Shown piece after piece: positions 1 to 7,826 of a stretch of 12,368 nucleotides of DNA. The translations under genes were made by a program, and so were the position numbers. The notes under the pieces are model-generated. The model was not told where the DNA came from and did not search any database. It saw only the letters and a program-made list of their open reading frames with translations. The stretch covers positions 1 through 12,368 of the forward strand of contig URJN01000035.1 of the NCBI GenBank assembly GCA_900548125.1. The letters run 5' to 3'. How positions within the stretch are numbered: position 1 is the stretch's first letter; each line of letters starts with the position of its first letter. The DNA comes from an uncultured Eubacteriales bacterium (GTDB taxonomy: Bacteria > Bacillota > Clostridia > Christensenellales > Aristaeellaceae).

Positions 1-50
1 CCCACGGAAAGGCGGGAGTAAAGGGCTGTAATTTTGCTATAATCAGTCAT
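1..50 (-). CDS. Large serine recombinase (TnpX/TndX type), N-terminal 16 codons only
   Basis: The reading frame starts MTDYSKITALYSRLSV and continues off the window edge, where the last two bases begin a Gly codon. It matches the beginning of large serine recombinases of Tn4451/Tn5397-type elements, in which a Y-x-R-L-S motif carries the nucleophilic serine; here that is Ser15. Such enzymes excise and insert circular elements at a GA dinucleotide. ATG at 50-48 is chosen because AGGAGG at 64-59 lies eight bases upstream. The ATG at 56-54 is in frame but only two bases from that site. Only the start of the catalytic domain is visible, so whether the gene is intact is unknown. Confidence 0.72.
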   Translation of the reverse strand, partial: MTDYSKITALYSRLSV

Positions 51-107
51 GTGCATAACCTCCTGTGCGTCCATGTATGTGTCATTTACACTTAAAATTA
101 TGCACTC
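1..107 (-). mobile_element. End of a nested serine-recombinase element inserted in virD4
   Basis: VirD4 similarity stops at about 107-109 and the next gene on the same strand is a TnpX/TndX-like large serine recombinase starting at 50. This is the usual layout for an element of that class, with its recombinase close to one end. The stretch 51-97 is non-coding and AT-richer than its surroundings. It holds a GTGT/ACAC inverted repeat (79-82 and 88-91, five-base loop). A GA dinucleotide, the crossover pair used by TnpX-type enzymes, is present on the minus strand at 107-106. The exact boundary is inferred, because the other end and the empty site are not visible. Confidence 0.6.
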
Positions 108-391
108 CAGCGTGCCGAGCCATACTCACGCCCTTTACGATACTTCTTTTTTTCACTGTCTTTAATGAAAATGAACAGACGAAAGCCCGCGCCCAGCAGC
201 AGCCCGATGCATAAGTCATGCAGCTCAAAGCTCGGCAGGGGCGACGCAAACGACGCAGAAAGGCTGTCCATCAGGCTTAGCAGCTTATGCGCCGCATCCG
301 TTCCTTCTGCCAGCCGCCATGCCTGTCCGATTTTCGTCGCGTAGAGCGCAATCAGCAGATACGGCAGTTCATGCAGCCATTTTCTTTTCAT
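98..391 (-). pseudogene. virD4: VirD4/TraG-family coupling protein, truncated after 97 residues
   Basis: Type IV coupling proteins are membrane ATPases that bring the relaxase-DNA complex to the conjugation channel. The visible part is the N-terminal anchor: a short hydrophobic segment at about residues 10-22, a second at 58-76, then a basic KKKYRKG stretch and EYGSARW. In Tn1549-type homologues EYGSARW leads into the ATPase domain of a protein of roughly 600 residues. Here the frame ends three codons later (W-S-A-stop) and no Walker motifs are present. ATG at 391-389 overlaps the TGA of pcfB (ATGA), and GGGAGAGG lies upstream. The fragment could still make a two-helix membrane peptide but cannot act as an ATPase. 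The missing part presumably lies beyond the nested element. Confidence 0.85.
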
Positions 392-846
392 CGCGTCCTC
401 TCCCTTTCTGCCTTGCGCGTCGGGGCAGTCCGGGCGACCCTTTCCTTTGTCTCATTCAGGATTTCCATGAGAGACGGGTGCTCCGCCTGACGAACGCGCC
501 GATCTGTATATTCCTGAAAAGCTGCCGTCAGCGCGTCCGCGTCGCGGGCTTTAAAGAAAACGAGATATTTCGTTTCATCACTTTTCGCCCTCTTGACGGC
601 GAAGTCCACGCCATATTTACGCGCAATGCGTTCAAAGGCATGGATATCGGGATCGTCGATCTCGATGTTGGTCATGCCCTGATTTTGCCGTGCAAGCTGT
701 CGGACAGACTGCTTGCCATGCGGCACAGTCAATTTGCCGTGCATGGCGTGAAGCAGCTTTGCTATGCCGTTTTTCATTACCCTTCCTGAGAATTTGCTCG
801 CATGAAATGCCATCGTAACGGTGCGCATTTCAACTTCTTCCTGCAA
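388..846 (-). CDS. pcfB: PcfB family protein (DUF3801), conjugative transfer
   Basis: This 152-residue protein matches the PcfB/DUF3801 family, an accessory of the VirD4 coupling protein PcfC in the pCF10 system and regularly found next to virD4 in Tn1549-like elements. Recognisable parts are the QEEVE N-terminus, QNQGMTNIEIDD (about 54-65), FERIARKYGVDFAVK (71-85) and YLVFFKARDADALTAAFQEY (94-113). The C-terminal 35 residues are basic and probably disordered. A TTG at 846-844 is chosen as start: AAAGGAG at 862-856 sits nine bases upstream and family members begin MQEEV. An upstream TTG at 855 touches the ribosome site, and an ATG at 828 would cut off the conserved start. The TGA overlaps the virD4 ATG, indicating translational coupling. 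Confidence 0.85.
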   Translation of the reverse strand: MQEEVEMRTVTMAFHASKFSGRVMKNGIAKLLHAMHGKLTVPHGKQSVRQLARQNQGMTNIEIDDPDIHAFERIARKYGVDFAVKRAKSDETKYLVFFKARDADALTAAFQEYTDRRVRQAEHPSLMEILNETKERVARTAPTRKAERERTR

Positions 847-921
847 GAAAATCAACTCCTTTCTCTGATTTTACAGGCGATTCACGGCGGAACCGCCAGT
901 CTGTGCAGCAAATACCTCATC
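847..921 (-). other. Gap between the giant surface protein and pcfB
   Basis: This short gap holds the pcfB ribosome site (862-856), a GGCGG/CCGCC inverted repeat at 886-897 with a two-base loop and no T-run, and a 12-codon ORF (920-882, MRYLLHRLAVPP) that starts one base after the TAA of the large gene. GGAGG inside the end of the large gene lies ten bases ahead of that ATG. The hairpin is too small to be a convincing terminator, so transcription probably continues into pcfB. The mini-ORF could couple translation across the gap, but nothing else supports it. Confidence 0.35.
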
Positions 922-3900
922 TTACTTTTTCCTCCGTTTCCTGTCCGCCAGCCTGCGCCCGATCAGGATAATTCCGGCAAGCAGCAGCAGTGCCGCGCCC
1001 TCCGTCATCATCGGGGTCAGCTCAATATCCACGCCGGTCTGAATATCGTGCTTTTCGTCCTCCTTTTCATTGACAAGGCAGGGCATTTCTTCGGGAACAA
1101 CGTAGCTTTCGTCGATGGTGAACGTCAGCGTGTCCTCAGTTTTCACATAGCCTTGGAGTGCTTCGGTTTCACGGACGACATACTGACCATAATCGAGATT
1201 TTCAAGCAGCACCGTGCCGTCCTCGCCGCTCTCCATCTCGCGCAGCACATTTCCGTTTGCATCTTCCAGCACGAATTTCACGCCGGAAAGCGGATTGCCG
1301 TCGCCATCCATCTTCATGAACATATAGCTGCTTGGCACGTTGACCAGCGTAATCGGCTCAGGCTGCACGAAGTCCTCGCCGATATGCAGCAGCATGTCCT
1401 CCATGCGTCTGTACCCATTGGGCGCGGCGGTTTCGCGGATAATCCAGTCGCCGTAGTCGATGTGACGGAAGATAAATTCGCCGTTTTCGTCGCTCGCCGC
1501 CACCTCGGTCACGACGTTGGTTGCGGCGTTAATCAGGCTGAACTCCACGCCCGCAAGCGGTCTGCCGGATGTATCCACCTTCTTATACGCAAGGCGCATC
1601 GGCGTATTGGTGACGGTTTCCAGCGGCTCGTTCGGGTTGACAAACGTACCGTCCACCGTCAGATGGACATGCACGGCGGTTTTGAAATATCCGGGGAGCG
1701 GCTGGGTTTCCTCGACGGTATATCTTCCATACGGGATTTTCTCAAACGTCACCAAGCCGTTTGCGTCCGAAACGGCGGTCATCAGGCGCGTGCCTGTTTC
1801 CGTAACCAGCGCAAATTCCACGCCGGAAAGCGGCACGCCGTTTTCGTCCTGCTTGCGGAGCTGTACGCGGGTATAGTCGTCGCGCAGCATCGTGTTGCCC
1901 GTGACATTTCCCTGCTCGTCCACCGTGAAGCGCGTTTTGGCTTCATTGAGCGCATAGCCGCTCGGCGCAAGGATTTCGCGGAAGGTGTATGTTCCCGGCG
2001 TAACGGGGATATCCGGGATTTCGCCGTTCGCATCGGTCGTGGCGCGGTAAATCATTTCGCCCTGCTCGTTTCTGACCTCGATCTGTGCGCCCGGAACGGT
2101 TTTCGCGCCGGTGATATCGGTTTTGGTCAGCGTCACGGGCGTATAAACCAGCTCGTCATAGATGGGCTGCGCCAGCTCGACGCGGATTACCGCGTCGCTA
2201 CCCGGCTCAAGCGTAATCGGGAAACGGTTTGGATTGAGCTTCCAGCCTGTCTTGGCTTGCAGCTCGCGCACATAGTAGTCGCCATGCGGAAATGTGCCGT
2301 CAAACGTCAGCCTGCCGTTTTCATCGGTCATGCCGACAGCCACAAGCGTATCTGCCAGCAGGGTCACGCCGTTTTCATGGATATCCCGCTCGCTGAACAG
2401 CCCAAACACAAAGCCTTCGCCCGGCTCGCTGTGCAGCGTCCGCAGCACTTCACCGTTTGCTTCCGTCGTGCGAATGACTTCGGCTTCTTTGTGCAGCGTA
2501 ATAGCGGCGGGAAGATAGGTATTGCCGACCTCCACGCGGATCTTCACCAGCGGGGTCTGATCGTCCGCATACGCCAGCTCGATTTCGCGCGGCGCATCAT
2601 CCGGCGCGTATCCTTCCGGCGCTTTGACCTCGGTCAGCGTATATCTGCCCAGCGGCAGAAGTTTGGACGCATCCTCGCCGCCCGCCGTCGTGATGATCGT
2701 ATCGACCAGCTCGCCCTCGCCGTACCACGCCGTTCCGTCCCTGCCGACGATCTCCTCGGCGGCACGCAGTTCAAAGACCGCGCCTGCCAGATTCCGCTGT
2801 TCATACACCGGCTTCTGCACCGCATAGCCGTATGCATTCACGGTTTCAAAGCCGACGAGCATATCGCCGGTCTTTTGCACGAGAATCTGTCCCTTGACCG
2901 GCTCATCCTGCATTTCGATGTTCAGTTCATACGTCTGCCCGGGTTCGTCGCCGTCATGCCCGATCATCACGGGCAGGGACTCCGTCCGAATCAGGTAGCC
3001 TTCCGGCGCGGAAATCTCCTCGATGTAGTACAAGCCCCACCTGAGCGTTTCCGGCAGGGTCACGCCGCCCGTTTCATCCGTGGTGAACGTGTCGATCTCC
3101 TTTTCGGTCGGATAATGCACCGTCTGGCGCACCGTTTCGCCGTTTGCGTCCTTGAGCTTAAACGACGTATGCGCCAGCCTGACGGTCTTGCCCGTTTCGC
3201 GATCCGTCTTGAGGATACGCAGGCGGTAGAGAATCGGACGGTCGCTGAGTGTCAGCGGCGGCGGGTTCTGGATATCCTCCGTCCCGTCGATTTCAAACTC
3301 AATCGCGCCTTTGATTTCATAGCCCTCTTTGCCCTTCGTTTGCTCCAGCACATAGATGCCGTAGGGCAGCGCCTTGGTCTTGGCGTATCCGCGCTTATTC
3401 GTCACCAGATGATCGCGCTCAAACGGACGCGCGTTTTCATAGCTGCCCGCACTTTTGAGATACACGTTGAACTCTGCGCCCACTTCCGGCTGCTCGACGC
3501 GATCCGGGGCAGGGTCGTCGTAGTCGTCGCCTAAAATCTTGACGATTGCCTGCGCGCCCAGCCGGATGGCGTTGGTTTTCAGTCCTTCATATTTCACGAC
3601 GGCTTCTTCGGACTGCCCTGCGGCGCTGACGGTATCGACGAAGATGTGTTTTTCGCTCGGATGATAGCCCTTTGGCGGGGTCAACTCCACGATTTCATAC
3701 AGCCCCGGCCACAACTCGCCCGTTGCAGCACTCGCATCCTCGCCCGCCGTCGTCAGCCCATCCACAACGGTATCGCCTTTTTTGAACAGAACGTTGCCCT
3801 GTCTGTCCTTGATTGCCGCGCCCGCCAGCACCTGAAAGACCGCGCCGGTCAGCTCGCCGTCGCCGCGTGATTTCGGCGGGTCGATGCTCGCCTGTCTGGG

Positions 3901-6900
3901 CAGGGTCTTTCGATTTTTGCTGTTGGGGTTATCGCCTGCATATTCGTCCTTATCGCGCTTATAAATCTTGATTTTGACCCGGACGGGCTGATTCGTCGCC
4001 GCAAGGTCGGTCGTTTCGTCGGGTTTGACCGTCGCGTCCAGCGCGATTTCTTCAAAAACGTAGCCCTTTGTCGCGCCATGCTCGCGCACGATGTAGTGTC
4101 CCTTGCGCAGCGGCTCGGAGATTGCCACGCCGTCCGCGCCGGTCGTCATGCTGCCGACAAGCGCATTTCCGTATTCGTCGTTTTCATAGATATCAAACTT
4201 CACGCCCGCAATCGGGTTGCCGTTTGCCCGGTCGGTTTTGGTCAGGCGGATAAAGCCTTTTGTCGGCTCATTCTCGACTTCCAGCTCGCAGGTTTTGAAG
4301 TTTTCCTCGTCAATGACGATATCCGCCGAAAAGCCCGCGTCCACGAAATGCTCCGGCACTTTGCTTTCCGTCACGCGGTAGGTTCCCCACGTCAGCCAGC
4401 CGGTTTCGGCAACGCCGTCCGCATCCGTCGTAATGACCGCGACGACCTCGCCGTCGCCCGCTCCTTGATGGGATGGCAGACCGCTGAGCCGCGTGACGGT
4501 AAACTCCGCGCCCGCCAGCAGCTCTTTTGTGAGCTGATCCCGCTTGACGATCCTGATCCTGCCCTGAATCGGCTGATTGCTCGCGCCCAGATATGTCGTT
4601 TCGTCCGGATTCACCGCCGCGTCCTGCTGCGCCAGTTCCGCCACATAGCCCGTCGGGTTTTCATGCTCGCGCACGGTATATTGTCCCTTGAACAATGCAG
4701 GCGACGTTGCCGCGCCGTTTGCATCCGTGGTCATTGTGCCGACAACGTTGCCGCCCGCGTCCACGATATCGAACTGCACGCCCTCAATCGGTCTGCCGTC
4801 CAGCGCGTCGGTCTTGACGATCTGGATAAAGCCCTTCGTCGGCTCGTTTTCGGCCTCGATGAGATAGGTCTTTCCGTTTTCCGTGCAGTCGATTTCGGTT
4901 GAAAAGCCGCTGGTTTCATAGTGCGCGGGAACTTTGCTCTCCGTCACGCGATACCGCCCATAATCCAGCCAGTCCGTTTCGGCATTGCCGTTTACGTCGG
5001 TGGTCAGCACGATGGGTGTTCCCGTTCCGTCTGTGCGTGTGATGGTGAACTCCGCGCCTGCCAGCGGCGCTTTTGTCAGGCTGTCCGTCTTGGCGATACG
5101 GATTCTGCCCCGAATCCGTTCATCCGCGAACGCCGCGCCCGTCGTTTCGCCTGCCGTGACGGTCACGCTCTGACTATCCGGCACAGCGACGAGATATCCC
5201 GTCGGCGCGTTGATTTCGCGCACGGTATAATTTCCTGCCGGAAGGTTATTAAAGTGCGCCGCACCGTCCGCGTCTGTGGTCTGCGTCGCCACAACTGTGC
5301 CGGAAGCGTTCGTCAGCTCGAACGTCGCGCCCGCCAGCACCGCGCCGCTTGCCGCATCCGTCTTAGTCACGACCAGTGCGCCGTTCGGCATATCAAAGCG
5401 GATTTCCGTGGACTTGAGCGGATACGGCGATCCCCGCTGCGGAATGACGACCTTCTGCACATTCGCATCCGGCACGGCGACCAGAAAATTGGCTTCCAGC
5501 TCCTCCGTCGAAACGGATTCCGCAGTAAAAGAAAAACCGCTTCCTGCTTGGGAAACGGTAATGGTGTCGCCGCTGTTCAGATAGACGTATGTGCCGTCCT
5601 CGCCGCCCGTATAGCCGGTAATCGTTCCGACCGAGCGGCAGATGCGGATGCGCGGTGCGTCCGTGGTCAGCGTCGCCGTGCCGGTGCATACGCCGTTGGC
5701 AATGGATACGGACACATTTGATACCGTGATTTCGCCGGTCATTTGCGCATAGGTCAGGGCGTTTGCCGCCAGCCAACGTGCATATTCGAGATATTCCTTG
5801 GGCGCTTGACCTGTTGCGCGGTAAAAATCATCCATACGCCAATAATCGCGGACATACTGTGAACCTTCCAGCTGTTTGATGACCTCGCGGATGGCGAACT
5901 GCCCCGCCGCTCTCGACCATTCAAGGCATTCATCCTCATACCGGTCAATCCCCATGAAGGGAAACGTGTGCCGCAGTACCCAGCCGATGGCGTGCATCGT
6001 CTTTTCGCTGTATATGATGCCGGAGTAACCCTGCGTCTGCCCGTACTGCGCCAGATCGACGACCTTATAAGGTCCTTCCGGGTTGTCTTTGATGCCGGGG
6101 CTGTTCATCGTATGCTCAAGACAGTAGACCACATGTTCGTTGATGTAATGCCTTGTCGCGTAAATCGCGCCATAGTTTTTGAGCGACGCAATCTGCACGT
6201 CGTCATGCACGGAATAGGCGTATACCGTCTGCCCCGCGTAAAACTCGCCTGTGTTGCCGCTGAGCGTCTGCAATCTCGGCGGGTTATTCGCCGCGTACAG
6301 CTCCACCGGCGTAAACGGGAAGGCGTAAGCCGTCACGTCAAAATCTGCCGCATCGGACGGCTGGATTTCCTCCGCCATCACCCAGACCGTCGCCGTGTCC
6401 GTCCACGCCATCTCTCCATCGGGTTCTTCCTCGCCGTACAGATAGCGCACCAGCAGCCATGTTCGCCCCATGCCGTCCTGCCGGACTTCTTCCACCCGGA
6501 CGTTTGCGGTGCGGACAAAACTGCCGTCGTACAACTCGCCGTCTGCCTCGTCCGCCGTTTCATCCACATCCGAAAACACGCGCGTATTTTCCGTGACGAG
6601 AACGAACATGCCCGCCTGATGTGCTGCTTCAGGTTCAGGCGTTGGCAGGGGGGCTTCGGTAACCTGCGGAGTCGGCTCTGCCGTGCCCTCCGGCGTTTCG
6701 ATTTCCGACGGCAATTCCGTCGGCTCGCTTGGAAGCTCCGGCTCGCCTGTTGCCTCCGGTGATTCAACCGGCAGTTCCGGCTCGGCTGTTGCTTCCGGCT
6801 CGTTCGGAAGCTCTGCTTCCGCGCCTGTTGCTTGGGCAAACCCCGTTTCTTCCGCCCATATCGACGTAGGAAAAGCCGCCGTCAGCATCATCAGCGACAG

Positions 6901-6936
6901 CAGCAAAGACAAAAGACGTTTGATTTTGTGTTTCAT
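922..6936 (-). CDS. Giant SpaA/Cna-B surface protein with a possible thioester adhesin domain
   Basis: This 2004-residue protein is built as an exported, wall-anchored fibre. A signal peptide (1-28, basic start, hydrophobic core, cleavage near IWA-EE) is followed by a Pro/Glu-rich stalk (about 35-105) and an SH3-like segment (110-192). A globular region (about 220-400) carries Cys272 in VVYCLEH and Gln346 in AAGQFAIRE, resembling the Cys-Gln pair and TQxA motif of thioester domains that bond covalently to host proteins. About 14 Cna-B modules fill 519-1956, most with the V-x-K-x-D lysine and [RE]E glutamate of intramolecular isopeptide bonds. The end has DIQTG (1964-1968), a membrane helix (about 1977-1993) and a basic tail, a sorting signal without LPxTG. 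GGAGG precedes the ATG, which overlaps the sortase stop (ATGA). The likely role is an adhesin or mating-pair pilin-like protein anchored by the adjacent sortase. The thioester call is an inference: the Cys-Gln spacing of 74 residues is shorter than in known examples. Confidence 0.88.
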   Translation of the reverse strand: MKHKIKRLLSLLLSLMMLTAAFPTSIWAEETGFAQATGAEAELPNEPEATAEPELPVESPEATGEPELPSEPTELPSEIETPEGTAEPTPQVTEAPLPTPEPEAAHQAGMFVLVTENTRVFSDVDETADEADGELYDGSFVRTANVRVEEVRQDGMGRTWLLVRYLYGEEEPDGEMAWTDTATVWVMAEEIQPSDAADFDVTAYAFPFTPVELYAANNPPRLQTLSGNTGEFYAGQTVYAYSVHDDVQIASLKNYGAIYATRHYINEHVVYCLEHTMNSPGIKDNPEGPYKVVDLAQYGQTQGYSGIIYSEKTMHAIGWVLRHTFPFMGIDRYEDECLEWSRAAGQFAIREVIKQLEGSQYVRDYWRMDDFYRATGQAPKEYLEYARWLAANALTYAQMTGEITVSNVSVSIANGVCTGTATLTTDAPRIRICRSVGTITGYTGGEDGTYVYLNSGDTITVSQAGSGFSFTAESVSTEELEANFLVAVPDANVQKVVIPQRGSPYPLKSTEIRFDMPNGALVVTKTDAASGAVLAGATFELTNASGTVVATQTTDADGAAHFNNLPAGNYTVREINAPTGYLVAVPDSQSVTVTAGETTGAAFADERIRGRIRIAKTDSLTKAPLAGAEFTITRTDGTGTPIVLTTDVNGNAETDWLDYGRYRVTESKVPAHYETSGFSTEIDCTENGKTYLIEAENEPTKGFIQIVKTDALDGRPIEGVQFDIVDAGGNVVGTMTTDANGAATSPALFKGQYTVREHENPTGYVAELAQQDAAVNPDETTYLGASNQPIQGRIRIVKRDQLTKELLAGAEFTVTRLSGLPSHQGAGDGEVVAVITTDADGVAETGWLTWGTYRVTESKVPEHFVDAGFSADIVIDEENFKTCELEVENEPTKGFIRLTKTDRANGNPIAGVKFDIYENDEYGNALVGSMTTGADGVAISEPLRKGHYIVREHGATKGYVFEEIALDATVKPDETTDLAATNQPVRVKIKIYKRDKDEYAGDNPNSKNRKTLPRQASIDPPKSRGDGELTGAVFQVLAGAAIKDRQGNVLFKKGDTVVDGLTTAGEDASAATGELWPGLYEIVELTPPKGYHPSEKHIFVDTVSAAGQSEEAVVKYEGLKTNAIRLGAQAIVKILGDDYDDPAPDRVEQPEVGAEFNVYLKSAGSYENARPFERDHLVTNKRGYAKTKALPYGIYVLEQTKGKEGYEIKGAIEFEIDGTEDIQNPPPLTLSDRPILYRLRILKTDRETGKTVRLAHTSFKLKDANGETVRQTVHYPTEKEIDTFTTDETGGVTLPETLRWGLYYIEEISAPEGYLIRTESLPVMIGHDGDEPGQTYELNIEMQDEPVKGQILVQKTGDMLVGFETVNAYGYAVQKPVYEQRNLAGAVFELRAAEEIVGRDGTAWYGEGELVDTIITTAGGEDASKLLPLGRYTLTEVKAPEGYAPDDAPREIELAYADDQTPLVKIRVEVGNTYLPAAITLHKEAEVIRTTEANGEVLRTLHSEPGEGFVFGLFSERDIHENGVTLLADTLVAVGMTDENGRLTFDGTFPHGDYYVRELQAKTGWKLNPNRFPITLEPGSDAVIRVELAQPIYDELVYTPVTLTKTDITGAKTVPGAQIEVRNEQGEMIYRATTDANGEIPDIPVTPGTYTFREILAPSGYALNEAKTRFTVDEQGNVTGNTMLRDDYTRVQLRKQDENGVPLSGVEFALVTETGTRLMTAVSDANGLVTFEKIPYGRYTVEETQPLPGYFKTAVHVHLTVDGTFVNPNEPLETVTNTPMRLAYKKVDTSGRPLAGVEFSLINAATNVVTEVAASDENGEFIFRHIDYGDWIIRETAAPNGYRRMEDMLLHIGEDFVQPEPITLVNVPSSYMFMKMDGDGNPLSGVKFVLEDANGNVLREMESGEDGTVLLENLDYGQYVVRETEALQGYVKTEDTLTFTIDESYVVPEEMPCLVNEKEDEKHDIQTGVDIELTPMMTEGAALLLLAGIILIGRRLADRKRRKK
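1069..5382 (-). repeat. Array of about 14 Cna-B (SpaA-type) modules
   Basis: Residues 519-1956 of the large protein repeat a roughly 85-130 residue plan: V-x-K-x-D, then P-L-[AS]-G-[AV]-x-F, then a T-T-D-x-[DN]-G turn, then G-x-Y-x-[VL]-[RE]-E-x-x-x-P-x-G-Y, ending near a conserved Asn or Asp. Modules begin at about 519, 610, 701, 791, 893, 986, 1123, 1237, 1348, 1476, 1598, 1690, 1780 and 1871. Modules 6-10 (986-1590) are the longest and most divergent; 11-14 are compact and regular. The boundaries were set by eye. Confidence 0.85.
3982..5109 (-). repeat. Two-module (A-B-A-B) tandem duplication within the Cna-B array
   Basis: Modules at residues 610-790 and 791-985 form two successive A-B pairs. 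Both A modules start GRIRI and share TESKVP, the phrase GFS, and the exit ENEPTKGFI. Both B modules share G-x-PI-x-GV-x-FDI, VREH, KGY or TGY, and the exit [NK]PDETT followed by NQP. The second A module carries a ten-residue loop (about 818-830) lacking in the first. This pattern fits duplication of a two-domain unit of about 540-585 bases followed by divergence. Confidence 0.75.
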
Positions 6937-7811
6937 AAGTTCCTCCTGCTTTTTTCAAGTACAGCTACGACTGCAAGCCGTCCCGCTTTGCCGCCATAGC
7001 TTCGGTCACAGGTAATCAGCGTGAGAATGGAATCCTCCGCGCCGACCGTCACACCCGTGTCGTACAGCGCGTTTCTCTTGGCATACTGGATGAAATCCCG
7101 AAACGCCGCATCGTTTTCAAAATCCGCCTGTGAAGCGTCCCACTCGCTGCTGTGAAAATTCAACACGGCGAAAATGCGGTATGATCCGCTTTCATACAGC
7201 GTATCGAGCAGCACGGTTTCGTGTCCTGCATAGAAATCCGCGTCCTTGTACCGCATGAGCGACGTGAACATCTTCTCGCCGGAGGATTTGAGATGATGCC
7301 CGTAAATGGCGATATTGCGGTTTGGAATGCTGTAATCCGTTTTCAGCAGCGAAAACAGCGTTCCCGCCGCGCCCTGCTTCCCTGTGAACGTGTAATGCAG
7401 GTAATGCTCGGCGTCGTCCGTCCAGACGACGGGATAATCCACGTTCGTGCCGGGAATCCTGATCCACGCGATGAAATCGTCGTTCTGTGCCAGACACGCC
7501 GCAAGGTCTGCGCCTGTCCCGATGTCGATTTCAGGCGGGGATTCATCCGTTTTGGGCAGTTCAAGCGGTTCTTGCGTTGCGCTTGGGAAACCAAGCAGTA
7601 CGCGCAGGGCACTTTTATCCTGTGCAGGCGCGTCCGTTGCCTGCGCCGGTTCCTCGCTTTTGAGCTGAACGCGCAGGTCGTCATATTCTGCCGCGCTCCG
7701 ATTCATTTCCGTGTTCTGCCCGATGAGCGGGCAGAGCAGCATCGCCGCGCCCGTCACAGCCATTGCCGCCGCAAGAAAAGCCGAGGGCGAATCCGCATGT
7801 TTTTGCTTCAT
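6933..7811 (-). CDS. srtB: Class B sortase
   Basis: Sortases are membrane-anchored transpeptidases that cleave a C-terminal sorting motif and join the protein to the cell wall or to a pilin. The 292-residue protein has an N-terminal membrane helix (about 11-31), a Pro/Glu/Ala linker, then a catalytic domain with WIRIPGTNVDYPVV (116-129), the histidine in IAIYGHH (His172), the cysteine in TLITCDR (Cys268) and an arginine ten residues later (Arg278). These spacings and motifs match class B. GGGAGG lies seven bases before the ATG. The TGA overlaps the next ATG, which strongly suggests that the large Cna-B protein is its substrate. That protein's DIQTG replaces LPxTG, in keeping with the different motif preference of class B enzymes. 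Confidence 0.9.
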   Translation of the reverse strand: MKQKHADSPSAFLAAAMAVTGAAMLLCPLIGQNTEMNRSAAEYDDLRVQLKSEEPAQATDAPAQDKSALRVLLGFPSATQEPLELPKTDESPPEIDIGTGADLAACLAQNDDFIAWIRIPGTNVDYPVVWTDDAEHYLHYTFTGKQGAAGTLFSLLKTDYSIPNRNIAIYGHHLKSSGEKMFTSLMRYKDADFYAGHETVLLDTLYESGSYRIFAVLNFHSSEWDASQADFENDAAFRDFIQYAKRNALYDTGVTVGAEDSILTLITCDRSYGGKAGRLAVVAVLEKSRRNL

Positions 7812-7826
7812 GATGTTCCTCCCTTC

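Noticed and set aside
886..897. GGCGG/CCGCC inverted repeat as a terminator before pcfB
   Set aside because: The stem is five bases with a two-base loop and no T-run follows.
802..3534. A 910-codon open frame on the plus strand opposite the giant surface protein gene
   Set aside because: The minus-strand frame is a clear Cna-B protein with signal peptide and sorting signal. The antisense frame has no recognisable domain and its length follows from the codon use of the real gene. Other plus-strand frames over 4078-6762 and 7221-8627 are shadows of the same kind.
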